Positions 22,865 through 34,524 of a DNA stretch of 64,000 nucleotides are shown in pieces. The position numbers and the translations under genes were made by a program. The DNA is from Mortierella sp. BCC40632 (taxonomy: Eukaryota; Mortierellomycota; Mortierellomycetes; Mortierellales; Mortierellaceae): the NCBI GenBank assembly GCA_011634665.1, contig WAEK01000008.1, forward strand, positions 1,729,501 through 1,793,500, given 5' to 3'. Within the stretch, counting starts at the first letter, position 1. Every line of letters starts with the position of its first letter. The notes beneath the pieces are model-generated. The model was given only the letters and a program-made list of their open reading frames with translations. It was not told where the DNA came from and ran no database searches.

Positions 22865-25800
22865 TTTCCATTTTTTGGCATTCCCTTTTGTCGAGTCATT
22901 AAGATACACTTACACCAATAGATCCACAGCCTATGCCTACACTCTAGATAGAGATACTCCACCATTCATCGTGGCATTTTATTGTTTTCTCATGAGAAAT
23001 ATAGTATCGTACTACACTTTTCTAGGATTTACAATGAGAATCCTGGGCAGCAGGGATATTCCTAGTCTAGACCTAGATATGTGCTCTATCCAAGGGACAT
23101 TTTTGTACCCACAAACCGAGGGGTCTGCCTCTGTGCTCCATGGTTAGATCACTACTAATAGTGATTTGAACTGGGGAGCTTCGGACCGCGGCTCAGACCA
23201 GTCAATTCTTCAAGGCGGACAGTCAGCTCCAGTACATGAGATCTCACAGAAAGCTAGTGGATAAAACGTTCATTAAGCCCTATAACCTTTCTCTGCATTC
23301 TACGCCGTCCCTGTGTCCTGTCTATTGTCTTTCCTGTTCAGGATTTAATCAATACGCTGAAATGTTTGCATGAGGTTTGGTGGATGATAAATGCTTTGCC
23401 ATACCTGGTCAACTTAAAGGTGTCCCAGAGATTCTATGTATTGACCCTTGCTTTATCGAGCCTGCCACTTCACCACACATAATCTCCCGTTCCATTGCTT
23501 TTGCTCCAATATCTGGTCTATCTGCCCTCATATTCTGCTGTATTTGAGTCGTAGAGTTGGTGTTTGGGCTGGGAAAACAGAGTTAGTGGCAGGCGGGAAT
23601 ATTGCTTCTGTTGCACTAAATCGCACATGAGAAGTACTTACAGATCGCTTGTGATATCAGTGCCATCGACATACGCTTGAACAATGGGACCGACATACTA
23701 GACTGTCGATGTACTCTCCGATACTCTGCTGTTTGTATTCAGCGGTAAATATTCAAGACTGGTTGATGGAGGGACATCAATGTTGTTCCGATGAGAAGAG
23801 CTCTTGCATTCGGCATGTTGACATTTGTGGTACGAAAACTCCAAATGATAGCCATAGTATTCGCAATATCCGTCTTCTTAATTTTGTGAAGAGTCAGCGC
23901 ATAGATGCAATTCCGTCGATAGTCCATAAAACGATATGCTACACACTACTCTCGGCAAAGCGGAGAACGTAAGAGCCATTTGTCAGGACTGTGTGTCCCA
24001 CCAAGCATACCTGTTTATATTTACACGAAAAAATCCAACATTCCATACCTCCAACATCTGTTAGAGATGCAATGGAGGCTCCCTGCGGTACGCAGGGTAG
24101 ACTAAACTAGTCTGGCTTAAAAACTACAGCACATGTCACCCGCTCCGTTAGTCCTTCCACCGCCCTCATGAGAGGCGCCTCATTGGACGGCGTTATCACA
24201 CGCGGAAACTGGGCATCCCCCAGCACATTCGATGTTTTCTACCGATGTTACAGGATATCTTCAACAAACTTCACAACAATGGTACTAAACATAGGGTCTC
24301 TCTGGACTCACCTTTAAAACCATTCAGAGTACACGAAGTATACCCGATGGATTGGATGAGCCTGCGAAAGCAGGCGAAATCTAATCCAAAGTGTATTAAG
24401 TATACGAAGAATGGGAATAAAGGTGCCAACCCGCCCACTTCTTATGGTCCATGCAAATCAACGGTCAAGGGAAAGGAGTAGCACACAGAAAAAAAAAAAT
24501 AATTATGTAAACACTTTAGACTCGCTAGCAGGCAATAAACACACGGCCGTATCACCTTCAAAACCATTCTTCGTATACTTAATATAGATTTCGCCTGCTT
24601 TCGCAGGCACATCCAATCCATCAATGACAGAGCTACAGCTCAATGAATTTTTTGTGGGTTGTGCACGAATAGGGGATTGTGCATGACATAAAGATTTACT
24701 CAAAGATTTTAGTCGCATGAGGCGGAGAAAATATAAATTACAGAGAAAGAAAAAAAAAATTCTGAGCTACATCCCCCTACAACAGTACTCAAAAGTTCAC
24801 ATCCCGATGAGAGATAGCGATTGTTGTAGGGAGCCGATTGACCTTGGACTCAAGGACTATGAGCAAATCTTATGATGACTCGGCAGAGTTTTATCAACCC
24901 AACCAAGACATTGTCCTATGGGGAGGACCCCTATCCCCACTCCTTTTCTTCTCGTTGTGGTAGCCAACATAGTGAACCGGCATAATATACGCCGCCCACA
25001 CTGACAATTGGGGGAGTGAGGGTGGTCTGGGGAGTGGTCTGGAGAGGATAAGTGTCGAGTCGCGTTAACTATCATGTCGAGTACAACGTGTGTCTGGTCA
25101 GTGTGTTGTGTGGTATTGGGTGCTCCATATGTCCGTGCCATGTGGAGGGGGTGAAGGAGGCACATGCCAGCAATAAAAAGGGAGTGGAGGAAGGGAGAAT
25201 GAGAGATAAAGAGAAAAAGGCAGATAGAGAGATAGAGAGAGAAAGAGAGGTAATGCTCCACTCTACCATCCCCTACTGCTAAAGCAAAAAGGCTCAGGTC
25301 CCGCAACTATGTTGATATCAGTTTGTCTTCATCTTTATGCCATTAGCCGTAGGTGATCATGACCCTTTATGGCGTTGACTTTGTGCCTCTGTCCGTTCAC
25401 CCAACATCTCGGAACGCTACCAAGCCAGTTTGGACAATGAGCTAACGGCTTTCGGGGAGGACCAAATCTGTGCACTGATACATCCTCAGCATTGGCTGTG
25501 TTAGACACTATGAGAACGACCATCCGGATTCATAGACTAATTGAGGACAAACTCATCGCTACCCACAATGGGGATATGAAACGACATGATTGAGGAAGGT
25601 CGTCGTTTTCCACATCCGCGCCTCCCCAATGTTCCAGCAAGAAAAAAGAGAAAGGGGAAGAGGGGGAAAGCAAATGAGGAGGGATGGATAACGCATTGAC
25701 CTCCCTTTAAGTGGCATGAAGCATGCGGCACGATCCCGCGAACTCTCTCAAGAGAGGCGAGAAAGAAAAGCCCGCCTGTCTGTGTGCCAAAGCCAAGTCC

Positions 25801-27390
25801 GTTCTTTTGAGTGAGTGGTATGAATATTTTTGCTCAGGACATTTATTCTTTTCCAGTAAGCGGCATTGCTCTTGATTGAGAGTGAGCAGAGAGATTATTT
25901 ATCCAATAGCTGTTAGTCCGATCACTGTCCTCTACGATTCCTACTTGCTCCTCCGTAGGATTGGAACAAACCACAGAGTCCTTTAGGCCGACATGTACTA
26001 CTCTTCGTATGCGGAACATGTTGGGTATGAGAAAGAGAGGGTAGGAAATGCGATCTGAAAGGAGCTGGACCTAACTGAGGGTGGGAAGCAACTGATGATG
26101 GTGGAGCCTTGGAGATCATGGAGAAGAATGGTATTGGCGAAAAGGGCTCTACGTACAGGGATGATGTGGACTTTGCGCGTCTCTATCACAGCTCCCGGGT
26201 AGAGCCTAGAGGACACGTACAGACACTTTGGTCCATCCGAGACAGATCGTCCATGGCGCTCCACACGCCAGTCTTTCTATCTCTCGCTTTGTCGCGCTCC
26301 ACTCACAGGACTCTCTCTCTCTCTCATTATTCAATAGGGTCACTTTGGCTGCGACCTGTTCTTATTCGTTTGTGGACTGTCCAACTCCCCTCCCTTTTTA
26401 CTCTCTCCTGAGCAAATTGACTCATGGGCGCTCAGATTTTTTTTTTTGTTGTCAGAAAGCCAAAGCTAATTTCTTTCATATGATCCCGACGAGTAACCTT
26501 GCTCATCGTTGTCGTTGGCAGAAAAGATTGGGACAGGAGGGGGAAAAGTGGGTGTGGGAGGGTGTGTGAATCTCAAGAGTGACAAGTTGACGCAAGTGCG
26601 AAAAGAAGAATGAGAGAGAGAGAAAAGGAGGGGAGGGCAAGACAGACCCCGATGAGGCTGGATGACGCTTGACTAGTCCGGAACAAGGGAGCAGGAGAGC
26701 GCATTAGTGCCACAGAGAAGAGCGAGAGTCTGTCGAATGATTACGCTCCTGTTCTAGGAAGAAGAAAAGGATGACCGGGCACCGGTTCAGGCAAAGAGGA
26801 CCCAGAAGGAATCAGCAGCAAGAAAAGCATCCAGCAACAGCGATAAAGATAGGACGAGGGGCTCGATCGCATTGATCGCATAACGTGAGGAGCGAGGAGA
26901 GAGAAAGAAAGAGAGAGACAGAGAGAGAGACAGAGAGATAGAGTGGTGGATGAACGCGCCTCAGAGACCGAATGCTGGAAAACGCGATCGCTTATCTGAC
27001 AGGGAAGAAGGGAAGAGATTGGAGAGCTCGGATGCACCCGATAGGCGCCTTTGACCCTGGACATTCGGCTGGAGCATGGGTTTTGTATATTTCTTCTCCA
27101 TTTCCATCTTTCTCTTTTTCTCTCTTTCTTCATTCATCCTTTCGTCTCTTCTCCCCCCCCATCCACTCTGCATTCCTTCTTTTTCTTGTCCTCATCCTCC
27201 TTTTTGTCCTCATCCTCCTTGCCTCTCGATACCCGCCGCTGTCTCTTCTCTTGAGCTTTCCATACCCCTCTTGATACCCCCTCCCCCTCCACCCCTCCTT
27301 CCACCGGCATTCTCTCCATAGACTCGCACTCTCACTCTTTCTACCCCCGGCCGTTGAACGAGCCCCGTTAAGATCATATCCAAGAAAGCC
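22864..27390. other. Gene-poor 4.5-kb stretch, with promoter of the kinase gene
   Basis: No supported intact gene. It contains an inverted pair of gene-fragment-like repeats (24346-24622), GA-rich patches near 25180-25250 and 26890-26940, and a 300-bp C/T-rich leader (about 27085-27340) before the kinase ATG at 27391. Confidence 0.5.
24346..24622. repeat. Inverted repeat pair of an unknown coding fragment
   Basis: Plus-strand arm 24346-24414 and minus-strand arm 24622-24564 share GATGGATTGGATG, then GCCTGCGAAAGCAGGC, then TATTAAGTATACGAAGAATGG; the plus arm carries 10 extra bases (ATCCAAAGTG) inside. Both arms can encode an IKYTKNG peptide, on the plus strand ending at a TAG at 24480 and on the minus strand within 24718-24503, so this looks like two decayed copies of one gene piece facing each other. 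Each arm also holds a 6-bp stem with a GAAA tetraloop. Confidence 0.7.
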
Positions 27391-29163
27391 ATGTCGACCA
27401 TGACTCTGTCCCGTCTACCACGGACACTTTACACATCTTCTGCTCCAAGGTGTTTTGCCACACATGCAAGAGCAAGAGCAAGAACAAGTACAGGACCTGC
27501 CCATACTGCTTCTGCAGCAGTGGCAACAACGCCAGCGCTCGGACAGTGTCGGATCTTGATTAGGAGCAAACACCATCTCACCACATGTACAAACTCTACA
27601 CCTTATCCATCATCGTCCGCGGCTGCTCACCGACCATATGGCCATCTTGCTGCCGCAGAGTCATCGCCCTTGCTACCGCCACCACTTATGCCACTCGCAG
27701 CCTCGATGCCACAACCATTGCCGCAGCAATTGCACCATCCAGTCAACCCCCGGAATTTCCCCAAGGGCACACTTGAGCTGCCTGCGGCAGGACCTCGGCG
27801 GCGGTATAGCCCCCAGCACTTTTACCAAAACCGGATCCTGGACCCATATGTGCACCAATCTGTGCATGCCATCACTCTCCGCCAGCTCGTCTTTTTCGGC
27901 CGCCATATGCAGGAAGACAAGCTCCTCAAGTCCGCCAACTATGTCCGAACAGAGCTCCCCGTCCGGTTGGCTCATCGGATTCGCGACTTTCAAAATCTCC
28001 CTTTTATCGTCGGCACAAACCCACACATCGAGCTTGTTTATGACTTGTACTGGCAAGCGTTTGAGAAGCTGAGCAAAGTCCGCGAGATCAGGACATTGGA
28101 CGAGAACGAGGCCTTTTGTGAGATGGTCAAGACATTGTTGAATGATCATTTGGTGGTGATCCCACAGCTCGCCTTGGGGATCATGGAGTGCAGTCCACAC
28201 ATCCCTGCACCGCAGATTGACCAGTTTATGAACAAAATGCTGCGGTCCAGGATCTCGCGCCGCGTCCTTGCAGAGCAACATATCTCGCTCACCGCCAATT
28301 ACAACTCGCCCAATCATATGTTAATGGATCAGGGTTACATCGGGATTATTTACACACACTGTCGGCCAAGAGATATTGTCGAGCGGACAGCAACTCTAGC
28401 AAGAGAGACCGTCCGACAAGCAATGGGCGTAGAGCCACCCAAGGTCGTGATGGACGGAAACGTGGATGCCGAATTTTCTTATATTCCTGACCATATCGAG
28501 TATATCCTCTATGAACTTATCAAGAACTCGATGCGGTTCGTGATCCAGAAGCACTGTCATGAGCGAGAATTGCCACCAATCCAAATCACAGTCTGTGAAG
28601 GAACAGAGGATATCGTGTTCCGAGTCTCGGATAGGGGAGGCGGAATCCACCCAGACGTCGAGGCCAACTTGTGGTCATATGCACAGTCGGCAGCGAGGTT
28701 TGCCAACTTTGAAAAGGTCTCGCGGATGGCAGCCACGGTCCAGGAACAGATGGTCTCGCCCGCACGAAGCGTTAATGCTGCCCCTGGATATCGCGAAGCG
28801 ACCAGCAATAAGACAAGAAAGCCTGATTCTAGCTTGTTGCGACATGACAGGAACGCGACAGAACTTTTCGCGAGCGATAAAGATGGAATTGTGCTTCCTC
28901 CACCACCATCGGAGGCAAGGACTGTTGCAGCTCCTGCTCAGAAGCTTCCTTTGTCTCCTCGATCCGAGTCAAAGCCCGCGTCGGCACCAGGCGACAAGAT
29001 TCAGGACGATGCGATGCACCTTGGCATTGGACTACCAATGAGCCGAGTGTATGCCGAGTATTGGGGCGGTGACTTGAAGGTGTACACGATGCAAGGATAC
29101 GGAACAGATGCGTACGCACGATTTTGCAAGTTTGGCAACATTTACGAGAACTTTGACGTGTAG
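27391..29163 (+). CDS. Mitochondrial PDK/BCKDK-family protein kinase
   Basis: Intronless, 590 residues. Kinases of this GHKL-fold family phosphorylate and inactivate the E1 subunit of pyruvate or branched-chain ketoacid dehydrogenase in the mitochondrial matrix. Residues 1-135 are basic and Ser/Ala/Thr/Pro/His-rich without acidic clusters, consistent with a long mitochondrial leader. The regulatory four-helix part covers about 140-320. The ATP site shows N-box ELIKNSMR (375-382), G1 box DRGGGIH (414-420), G2 box GIGLPMSR (545-552) and a YGTDAY end motif. Family members are usually 400-440 residues; the excess here is the leader plus about 110 low-complexity residues (about 431-540) inserted between G1 and G2, in the ATP-lid position. 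Which dehydrogenase is the substrate cannot be settled from sequence alone. Confidence 0.9.
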   Translation: MSTMTLSRLPRTLYTSSAPRCFATHARARARTSTGPAHTASAAVATTPALGQCRILIRSKHHLTTCTNSTPYPSSSAAAHRPYGHLAAAESSPLLPPPLMPLAASMPQPLPQQLHHPVNPRNFPKGTLELPAAGPRRRYSPQHFYQNRILDPYVHQSVHAITLRQLVFFGRHMQEDKLLKSANYVRTELPVRLAHRIRDFQNLPFIVGTNPHIELVYDLYWQAFEKLSKVREIRTLDENEAFCEMVKTLLNDHLVVIPQLALGIMECSPHIPAPQIDQFMNKMLRSRISRRVLAEQHISLTANYNSPNHMLMDQGYIGIIYTHCRPRDIVERTATLARETVRQAMGVEPPKVVMDGNVDAEFSYIPDHIEYILYELIKNSMRFVIQKHCHERELPPIQITVCEGTEDIVFRVSDRGGGIHPDVEANLWSYAQSAARFANFEKVSRMAATVQEQMVSPARSVNAAPGYREATSNKTRKPDSSLLRHDRNATELFASDKDGIVLPPPPSEARTVAAPAQKLPLSPRSESKPASAPGDKIQDDAMHLGIGLPMSRVYAEYWGGDLKVYTMQGYGTDAYARFCKFGNIYENFDV

Positions 29164-30391
29164 ATTCTAGAGTACTTGTATAAGAAACCACCTATTCATG
29201 TGTAGTAAATTGTATATTATTGAAAAGTGACATAATGACTCCTGCAAGCTCTTGAATGACTCGGGGATTTCTGAGTGGTCGTGTGGTCGTCAGCTTTAAG
29301 CGTCCAAGGGGTTGGGCATGGTTCACCATCGTATAGCTGAACTAGTGATGGACCGCTCTAAAGAGCCTTTTTTTTTTTTTTTTTAGAAAAAAATAAAAAA
29401 ATAAAAAATCGCAGCTAAACTCTTGGAATGTGAGAACCTCCTCCTCCTCACAGTTGTTGTAATCCTCCTTCTCCCCTCGTTTAGACCTTTCAGGTGCTTA
29501 AACTACTTTCAAGACATCCAGTCGGAATCAAAGGGTTGATATCTTTGGAGCAAAGACCAAATGCTCGAGTGGATCCAATGCCTCAGTTAGAAAGAAAGAC
29601 CCGGTATTGGAGGACTGTTAAGCTTGTGGTTGATATCTTCAAACAGTAATGTTCTCATCGGCCTAGGACAGATTTTACCCGGGGAGGTGCATTGACGGGT
29701 AGGTGCGAGCCGGCGGGGTGTCGATTGGCTGGGTAAAAAGTAAAAAAAAATACGCCAACACGAAGATGCTCTCACACTCGATAAAGAAATTGTTTGTCCA
29801 GCCGCCTTGTCTCCAGGCAAACTCTTCTCGCTCCACTTTTTTTTTTTTATTATCCTTTTGCTCGTTCTCTTTCTCGTCCATTCCTCCTTCTTTCCCCATC
29901 CCATCGGTCTCCGCCCATCCCATCCCTGCCCCGCCCTACCCCGCCCAGCATCTACCTTTTCCCGAAGGCTACATCCTCATCACTCCCTTTTTTTCTTTAC
30001 CATTCCGCTGAAAATTCCATCCCGCAAAATCCAATCCAGTCCCAGTCTGGCCATCCGCTCCAGCCATCGCTCTACTCTACTCCTTTGACGTCAGAGCGGC
30101 AGCCCATCAGACCAAGCCAACGAGGCTGCATCCGTTCGAAAAAAACTCGCTCCTTCCTTTACCCGAGCACTCCTTGGACGCAACAGCCCACCCTTCTCTC
30201 GTGGGTCTCTTTTCCGTTTAGCCGGCCCAAGGTTGTTCAAAAGGAGTCTTCAACGACCTTCCTTTGCTTGATATCTCTGACTTTCCTTCTCTTTTCATCA
30301 GTTCAAGTGAATGCTTACCTTCTCCCCACCACTTCTTCTCGATCTCTTGTATTCTCAATAGGGTTTTGTATCTTAGTGTGGCGCACCCATC
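29164..30391. promoter_or_regulatory. Intergenic between kinase and velvet genes
   Basis: No gene seen. A T18 run and an AT-rich stretch lie near 29370-29408. From about 29840 to 30360 the plus strand is strongly C/T-rich and is the probable promoter and leader of the velvet gene. Confidence 0.45.
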
Positions 30392-31429
30392 ATGGCTTCG
30401 ATCCGCGATCTCTGCAACCCCGTGGAAGAAGACGAGCAGCAGCCTGCTCAGGATCATCGAGGCATGGACATTGACTCCAAGTCAGCCTCGGACTGGGACC
30501 AGGCAGGAAATGGCCAACAGAGCCATTACTACCACTCGGACCCTCACTCGAGACACTACCGCGGCGGAAGTGGTAGTGGCCCCGAGACCCAGTCCACGTC
30601 CACGCCACCTCTCGCTCCTCTGAGACCCCATCACGGCTCTGCTTCTGCACCTGCGCACCACCATTACTCTCAGCAGCAGCAGCAGCAACACCACCAGCAC
30701 CATCCGCTTCCTCACCACCAGCACCACAATGGGCACCACAACGGCCAGCATGGCCAGCACTACTACCAACCCTATCCATCATCCCATGGATCACACCATC
30801 ATCCGCCTCCGCAATCCCACTCGCACTATCCGTCGCAGCACATGGCTCAGGGACATGCACCACCGAATCCGCTAGAGTACCAGCGGTCAACTCCACCTCC
30901 ATTGCAGCACCAACAGTATCCTTCAGCTCCCACAAACGGTTCTCCAGGCGAGTACGGGCACCATGGCTCTCAGCATGCACACTATGATCGACCGCCTTTT
31001 GATCAACAGCCACCACACCCATCTGCTCAACAGCACCATCATCACCAACATCACCACCGCAACCCTTCTCAGGACTTGCACGGCAATTATGGAGTTACGC
31101 AAGGGCCATATGGGGATGAACCTATGCCTTCTGCCGGACCTTCTGCGCACTCACGAACCCAACACCCAGGGTATCCATCCTATCCTCCATCACGACACGG
31201 GCACGATGAGGAGGGCGAACAAAGAGGTTACTCTCAGTCCACGCGATATGTTCCTCCAAGCAATGGAGCCCCAGACGTCCAATCCGACAACCGTGGCGCT
31301 CAGCAACAGCCGACTAGTACCAGTGCAGGTGCAGAAACTGCCCAGCAGCGGCCCATGATGATCCATAGAGCCCCCTCGAGTGAACAACGGTACCGTGAGA
31401 GAAACATGGCCTATTCCGCATTCTGCGTG

Positions 31430-31466
<37 letters not shown>

Positions 31467-32868
31467 TAGATACTAACACATTGGCATCTGTTGGGTCCCA
31501 TTTGGCTCAATGTTCATGTGATTTCCCACTCTCATCGCACACAACTTAGACCTGTCAAGATAAAGATTGTCCAGCAGCCACTGCATGCTCGTATGTGCGG
31601 TTTCGGTGAAAAGGATCGACGACCAGTTGACCCCCCACCCATCGTGCAGCTTATCTTTGAGGATGAAGTGACGGATGATGGTAACCCACCAACCTCTGCC
31701 AACAACAGTGGACAACAGAGGCCGTCTCAGGGATCGTCTATTCAGGCTGTCAAGAGTGAGCACGACAGATCGGGCAAGGACGAAGGCATTGATCATTGCC
31801 ACCCTCAAAACGAGGCCATTAAGACTGAGGAAGAAACGATGGAGGCGAAGGCATTGCAGCGGCCCTCAGGAAAAGAAGATGGGCATGCTAGTAAAGATAA
31901 CGACAACGCGGAGGACCACAAAGACGACCACGATCATGAGGACGATGGACATGAGGACGATGATCATCCTTACGACCACCCGTCTGCTGCCGCAGTTGGA
32001 GGAGCCGATGCTAAGGGTCATGGACAGGATAATCTCTATGTGCTGCATGTCTCGCTCTGGTCTCAGGATGGCAGCGAGGTCCGGAACATGATTGCCACGC
32101 CCACAGCAGGCTCTGCGGGCATTAACTCGACCGGAGATGGATCAGCCAACGGGGTCGGAGGAGGAGCAGGAGGAGTGGCAGTGGAACCACCCAAGTTGAC
32201 AAGGATCCTCATGGGATCCCTGGTAGTCTCGCCTGTATTGTTGAACAATGCCGAGGGCAAGCCTGGGTGGTATTTTAGTTTCCCAGATCTGAGTATTCGG
32301 ACGGAGGGTGTTTACACACTCAAATTTTCGTTGATGCAGTTTGGAAGGTAACAACAAATGAACTGTACTTGCTTTTCAGGTGGAGAAGGTAGCTGAGGCA
32401 CCCGTTTGCTCACACTCTATACCACTTTCTTCTTTTTCTTTTTCTTTTTCTTTTCTTTTTTTTCTATCCTCTCCCTTTCCCTCTCCCTCTTCTACTAGCT
32501 TTGACTTTTTGAACAGCGAGAATGGACATGCATCGACATTGGTGACAGAAGTGATCAGCGAACCCTTTACTGTGTACTCTGCTAAAAAGTTCCCAGGAAT
32601 GACTGGTATGAAAAAAAGGAGCTCGATCGGTCCCGCATTGATATCTGAACCAATGAGATGTACAGCCTCCTTCTTTTCTCTATTTATCATGCTAAATCCC
32701 ATTTCCTAACACCATCTTTTTTTTTTTTTTTTTTTTTTTTTTTTATTTCTGGGGTTCTAACTTTTTATGCGTTTAGAATCTACGGAGCTTTCCAAGGCAT
32801 TTGCAAAGCAGGGACTCAAGATCCCGATCCGAAATGACTTGCGAGTAAAGAAAGCAGATAGAGATTAA
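30392..32868 (+). CDS. velB: VelB-like velvet-domain regulator, four exons
   Basis: Nuclear velvet-family transcription factor; in other fungi VelB partners VeA and VosA to control development and secondary metabolism. Inferred exons: 30392-31389, 31550-32347, 32499-32605, 32777-32868; phases agree and give 664 residues. Residues 1-332 are disordered and His/Gln/Pro-rich. The velvet domain starts at about 334 with KIKIVQQPLHARMCGFG, then EKDRRPVDPPPIVQL, and resumes after an acidic, His/Asp-rich insert of about 110 residues at NLYVLHVSLWSQDG, GWYFSFPDLSIRTEGVYTLKF, and a final VYSAKKFPGM...STELSKAFAKQGLKIPIR. An interrupted velvet domain is the hallmark of VelB rather than VosA. Intron 1 has a TACTAAC branch site (31471-31477), and the first AG after it is the chosen acceptor. 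The donor (GTACCG, 31390) is the only one in phase but is weak; GTGAGA at 31395 would break the frame. Confidence 0.88.
31431..31459 (+). repeat. T29 run inside velB intron 1
   Basis: Uninterrupted T29 just upstream of the TACTAAC branch site; acts as, or substitutes for, a polypyrimidine tract. Confidence 0.9.
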
Positions 32869-33217
32869 ACCAAAAGAAAGAAAGAAAGAAATCAAGAAAG
32901 AAATCAAACCAGTCTTAACTTAAAGAATGTCGATCGACCATGCCCACTACACTAATAAACAAGAGTTTCAAGATCACTCTCAAATCTGGAACTGGTTAAA
33001 ATATGGGTAGTGCAATTTTGGAGGGCTATGATGAATTTGATCCGCAGTATGATACCACTAAGACGCTGCATTACTCGATAAAACTAGACGAGTCTACTCT
33101 CTGTAAGCGCCTCTCCTGGACATTAATTACGGTTGATGCTGCTTTAATTTTTTTTTCTTCTTCTTCTCCAACTAGATCAAGAATGGTTGGAAAATAATCG
33201 CCGAGAATTCTCTTTCT

Positions 33218-34524
33218 CTATGATGAATCCCCACCTCCATTACCGTCCTGTGTCTCAGCAGCTCCTGCATTAGCATTCTTGCTTTTCCTTCTCCTCCGCT
33301 TCTTCTTTTCAGCAGTCTCTTCATTGTCTCCTTCTGCCCTTGGTTTCTTTTCCTGATCAGCGCCTTCATTGGTTGTAGACTTTTTCTTTTTCTTCTTGAT
33401 CGACAGTGGGTTGGGTTCCTTGGGTCCCTTTCGTTTCAAAGTGATCTTGGCCTTGAGTGCCTCTCGTTTCACCTTCTTCTTCTCAAGCTTGGCCTCAACC
33501 CTCTTGGCCAGTTTGACATCAATCGAGACCTTTCCATCCGCAGAGACCCGAACACCCTTGAGTCGTTTCAATTCCGTGTCCGTTGCATGTGTTTTGGATC
33601 CTTCAATGTCCTTGAGTTTCTTGAGTGAGGCATCACTTGGAGGTTCAAGGATCAAGTTGGCACGATGAATGTACAACATGGGTACACCAGGCACGGTAGC
33701 AAATTGTTTTCGAAGGGTTTTGGATTGTGAGGCGATAACATAGTTGTGAGGGTTGCTGTCACCGATGATCAATGAAAGACAGTCCGACTCGGGTGCTGCG
33801 GCGCTGTTATGGGGGCAACGACGTTTTTCGAATCGTTTCGAGGCAAGGAACGCGCCTGAGCCTTCGTCACCTCGCGACTTGAGAAGTGCCATTGGCCACA
33901 GGGCGTTACCACTGAAAGATAAAAAAAAAAAAAAAAAAGGGAGGAGAGGGAGGGGAGGGGAACGAAAAATACAAAAAAGTTGTTGGAGTAAAAGAAATGT
34001 TAGAAGTCTTGGTCGATGTATTCGCTATCACCAAACAACCAATTGTTCATCGTGGTCCAATAATCCTTCCTGTCTGGACGGGGCAAAAGAAGGAAAAAAA
34101 GAAAAAAATCGAAAAAAGAGAACAAAGCCGAGAAGAGGGCAAGGAAAACAGAGCTGAAAAGTTGACATTACTCTGCTTAGAGGCGTCGCATAGCACCTTG
34201 GGGATTTGTGTTCGGAGATCGATCCGCTGATCCAGAGCTGCTTGAATAAAGTCAGCGTCGACTGATGACCAATTGTCCAAGTGTCCGTGAAAAAAAGAAA
34301 AGAGAAAGAGATTTCTATAGCGGTTAGATGTGTTCCTTTGAATATCCATAATGGCTTGCAGAGAGATAGAGAGATAGAGAGCTGCTCGACTTGTCCACTT
34401 GGACTTCCAGTCAGTTTGGACTAGGAGGAGGTTTACCTATGACCTGGTATGGGGTGCGGAACTGAAAGCTCTGACTGTACATGTTCATGTACCGCTTATA
34501 GTCTTTACTCCTTTTCAGCCTCAT
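33218..34524 (-). CDS. UTP23: UTP23 rRNA-processing factor, three exons, apparent frame break
   Basis: Small-subunit processome protein needed for early 18S rRNA cleavage and snR30 release, nucleolar. Exon 1 (34524-34437) encodes MRLKRSKDYKRYM and FQFRTPYQV; exon 2 (34261-34172) VDADFIQAALDQRIDL...; exon 3 starts at 33911 and ends at 33218. The zinc-binding PIN-like part shows CPH in KRFEKRRCPHN and SLIIGDSNPHNYVIASQSKTLRK, PGVPMLYI; the C-terminus is Lys-rich with PNPLSIKKKKKK and KKKRRRRK, as in yeast Utp23. Splicing exon 2 to exon 3 in phase gives MVTPC, the conserved cysteine, but the next conserved block MALLKSRGDEG is in another frame: 5 bases lie between TGT and ATG where 3 or 6 are expected. 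Either a base is missing in the assembly or the gene carries a real frameshift. Confidence 0.85.

Noticed and set aside
30390..31022. Minus-strand 210-residue open frame opposite velB exon 1
   Set aside because: Shadow of the His/Gln-rich coding strand.
31390..31549. Coding continuation of velB exon 1 through the T-run
   Set aside because: A TACTAAC branch site and the first following AG define an intron; reading on gives poly-Phe and a stop at the acceptor.
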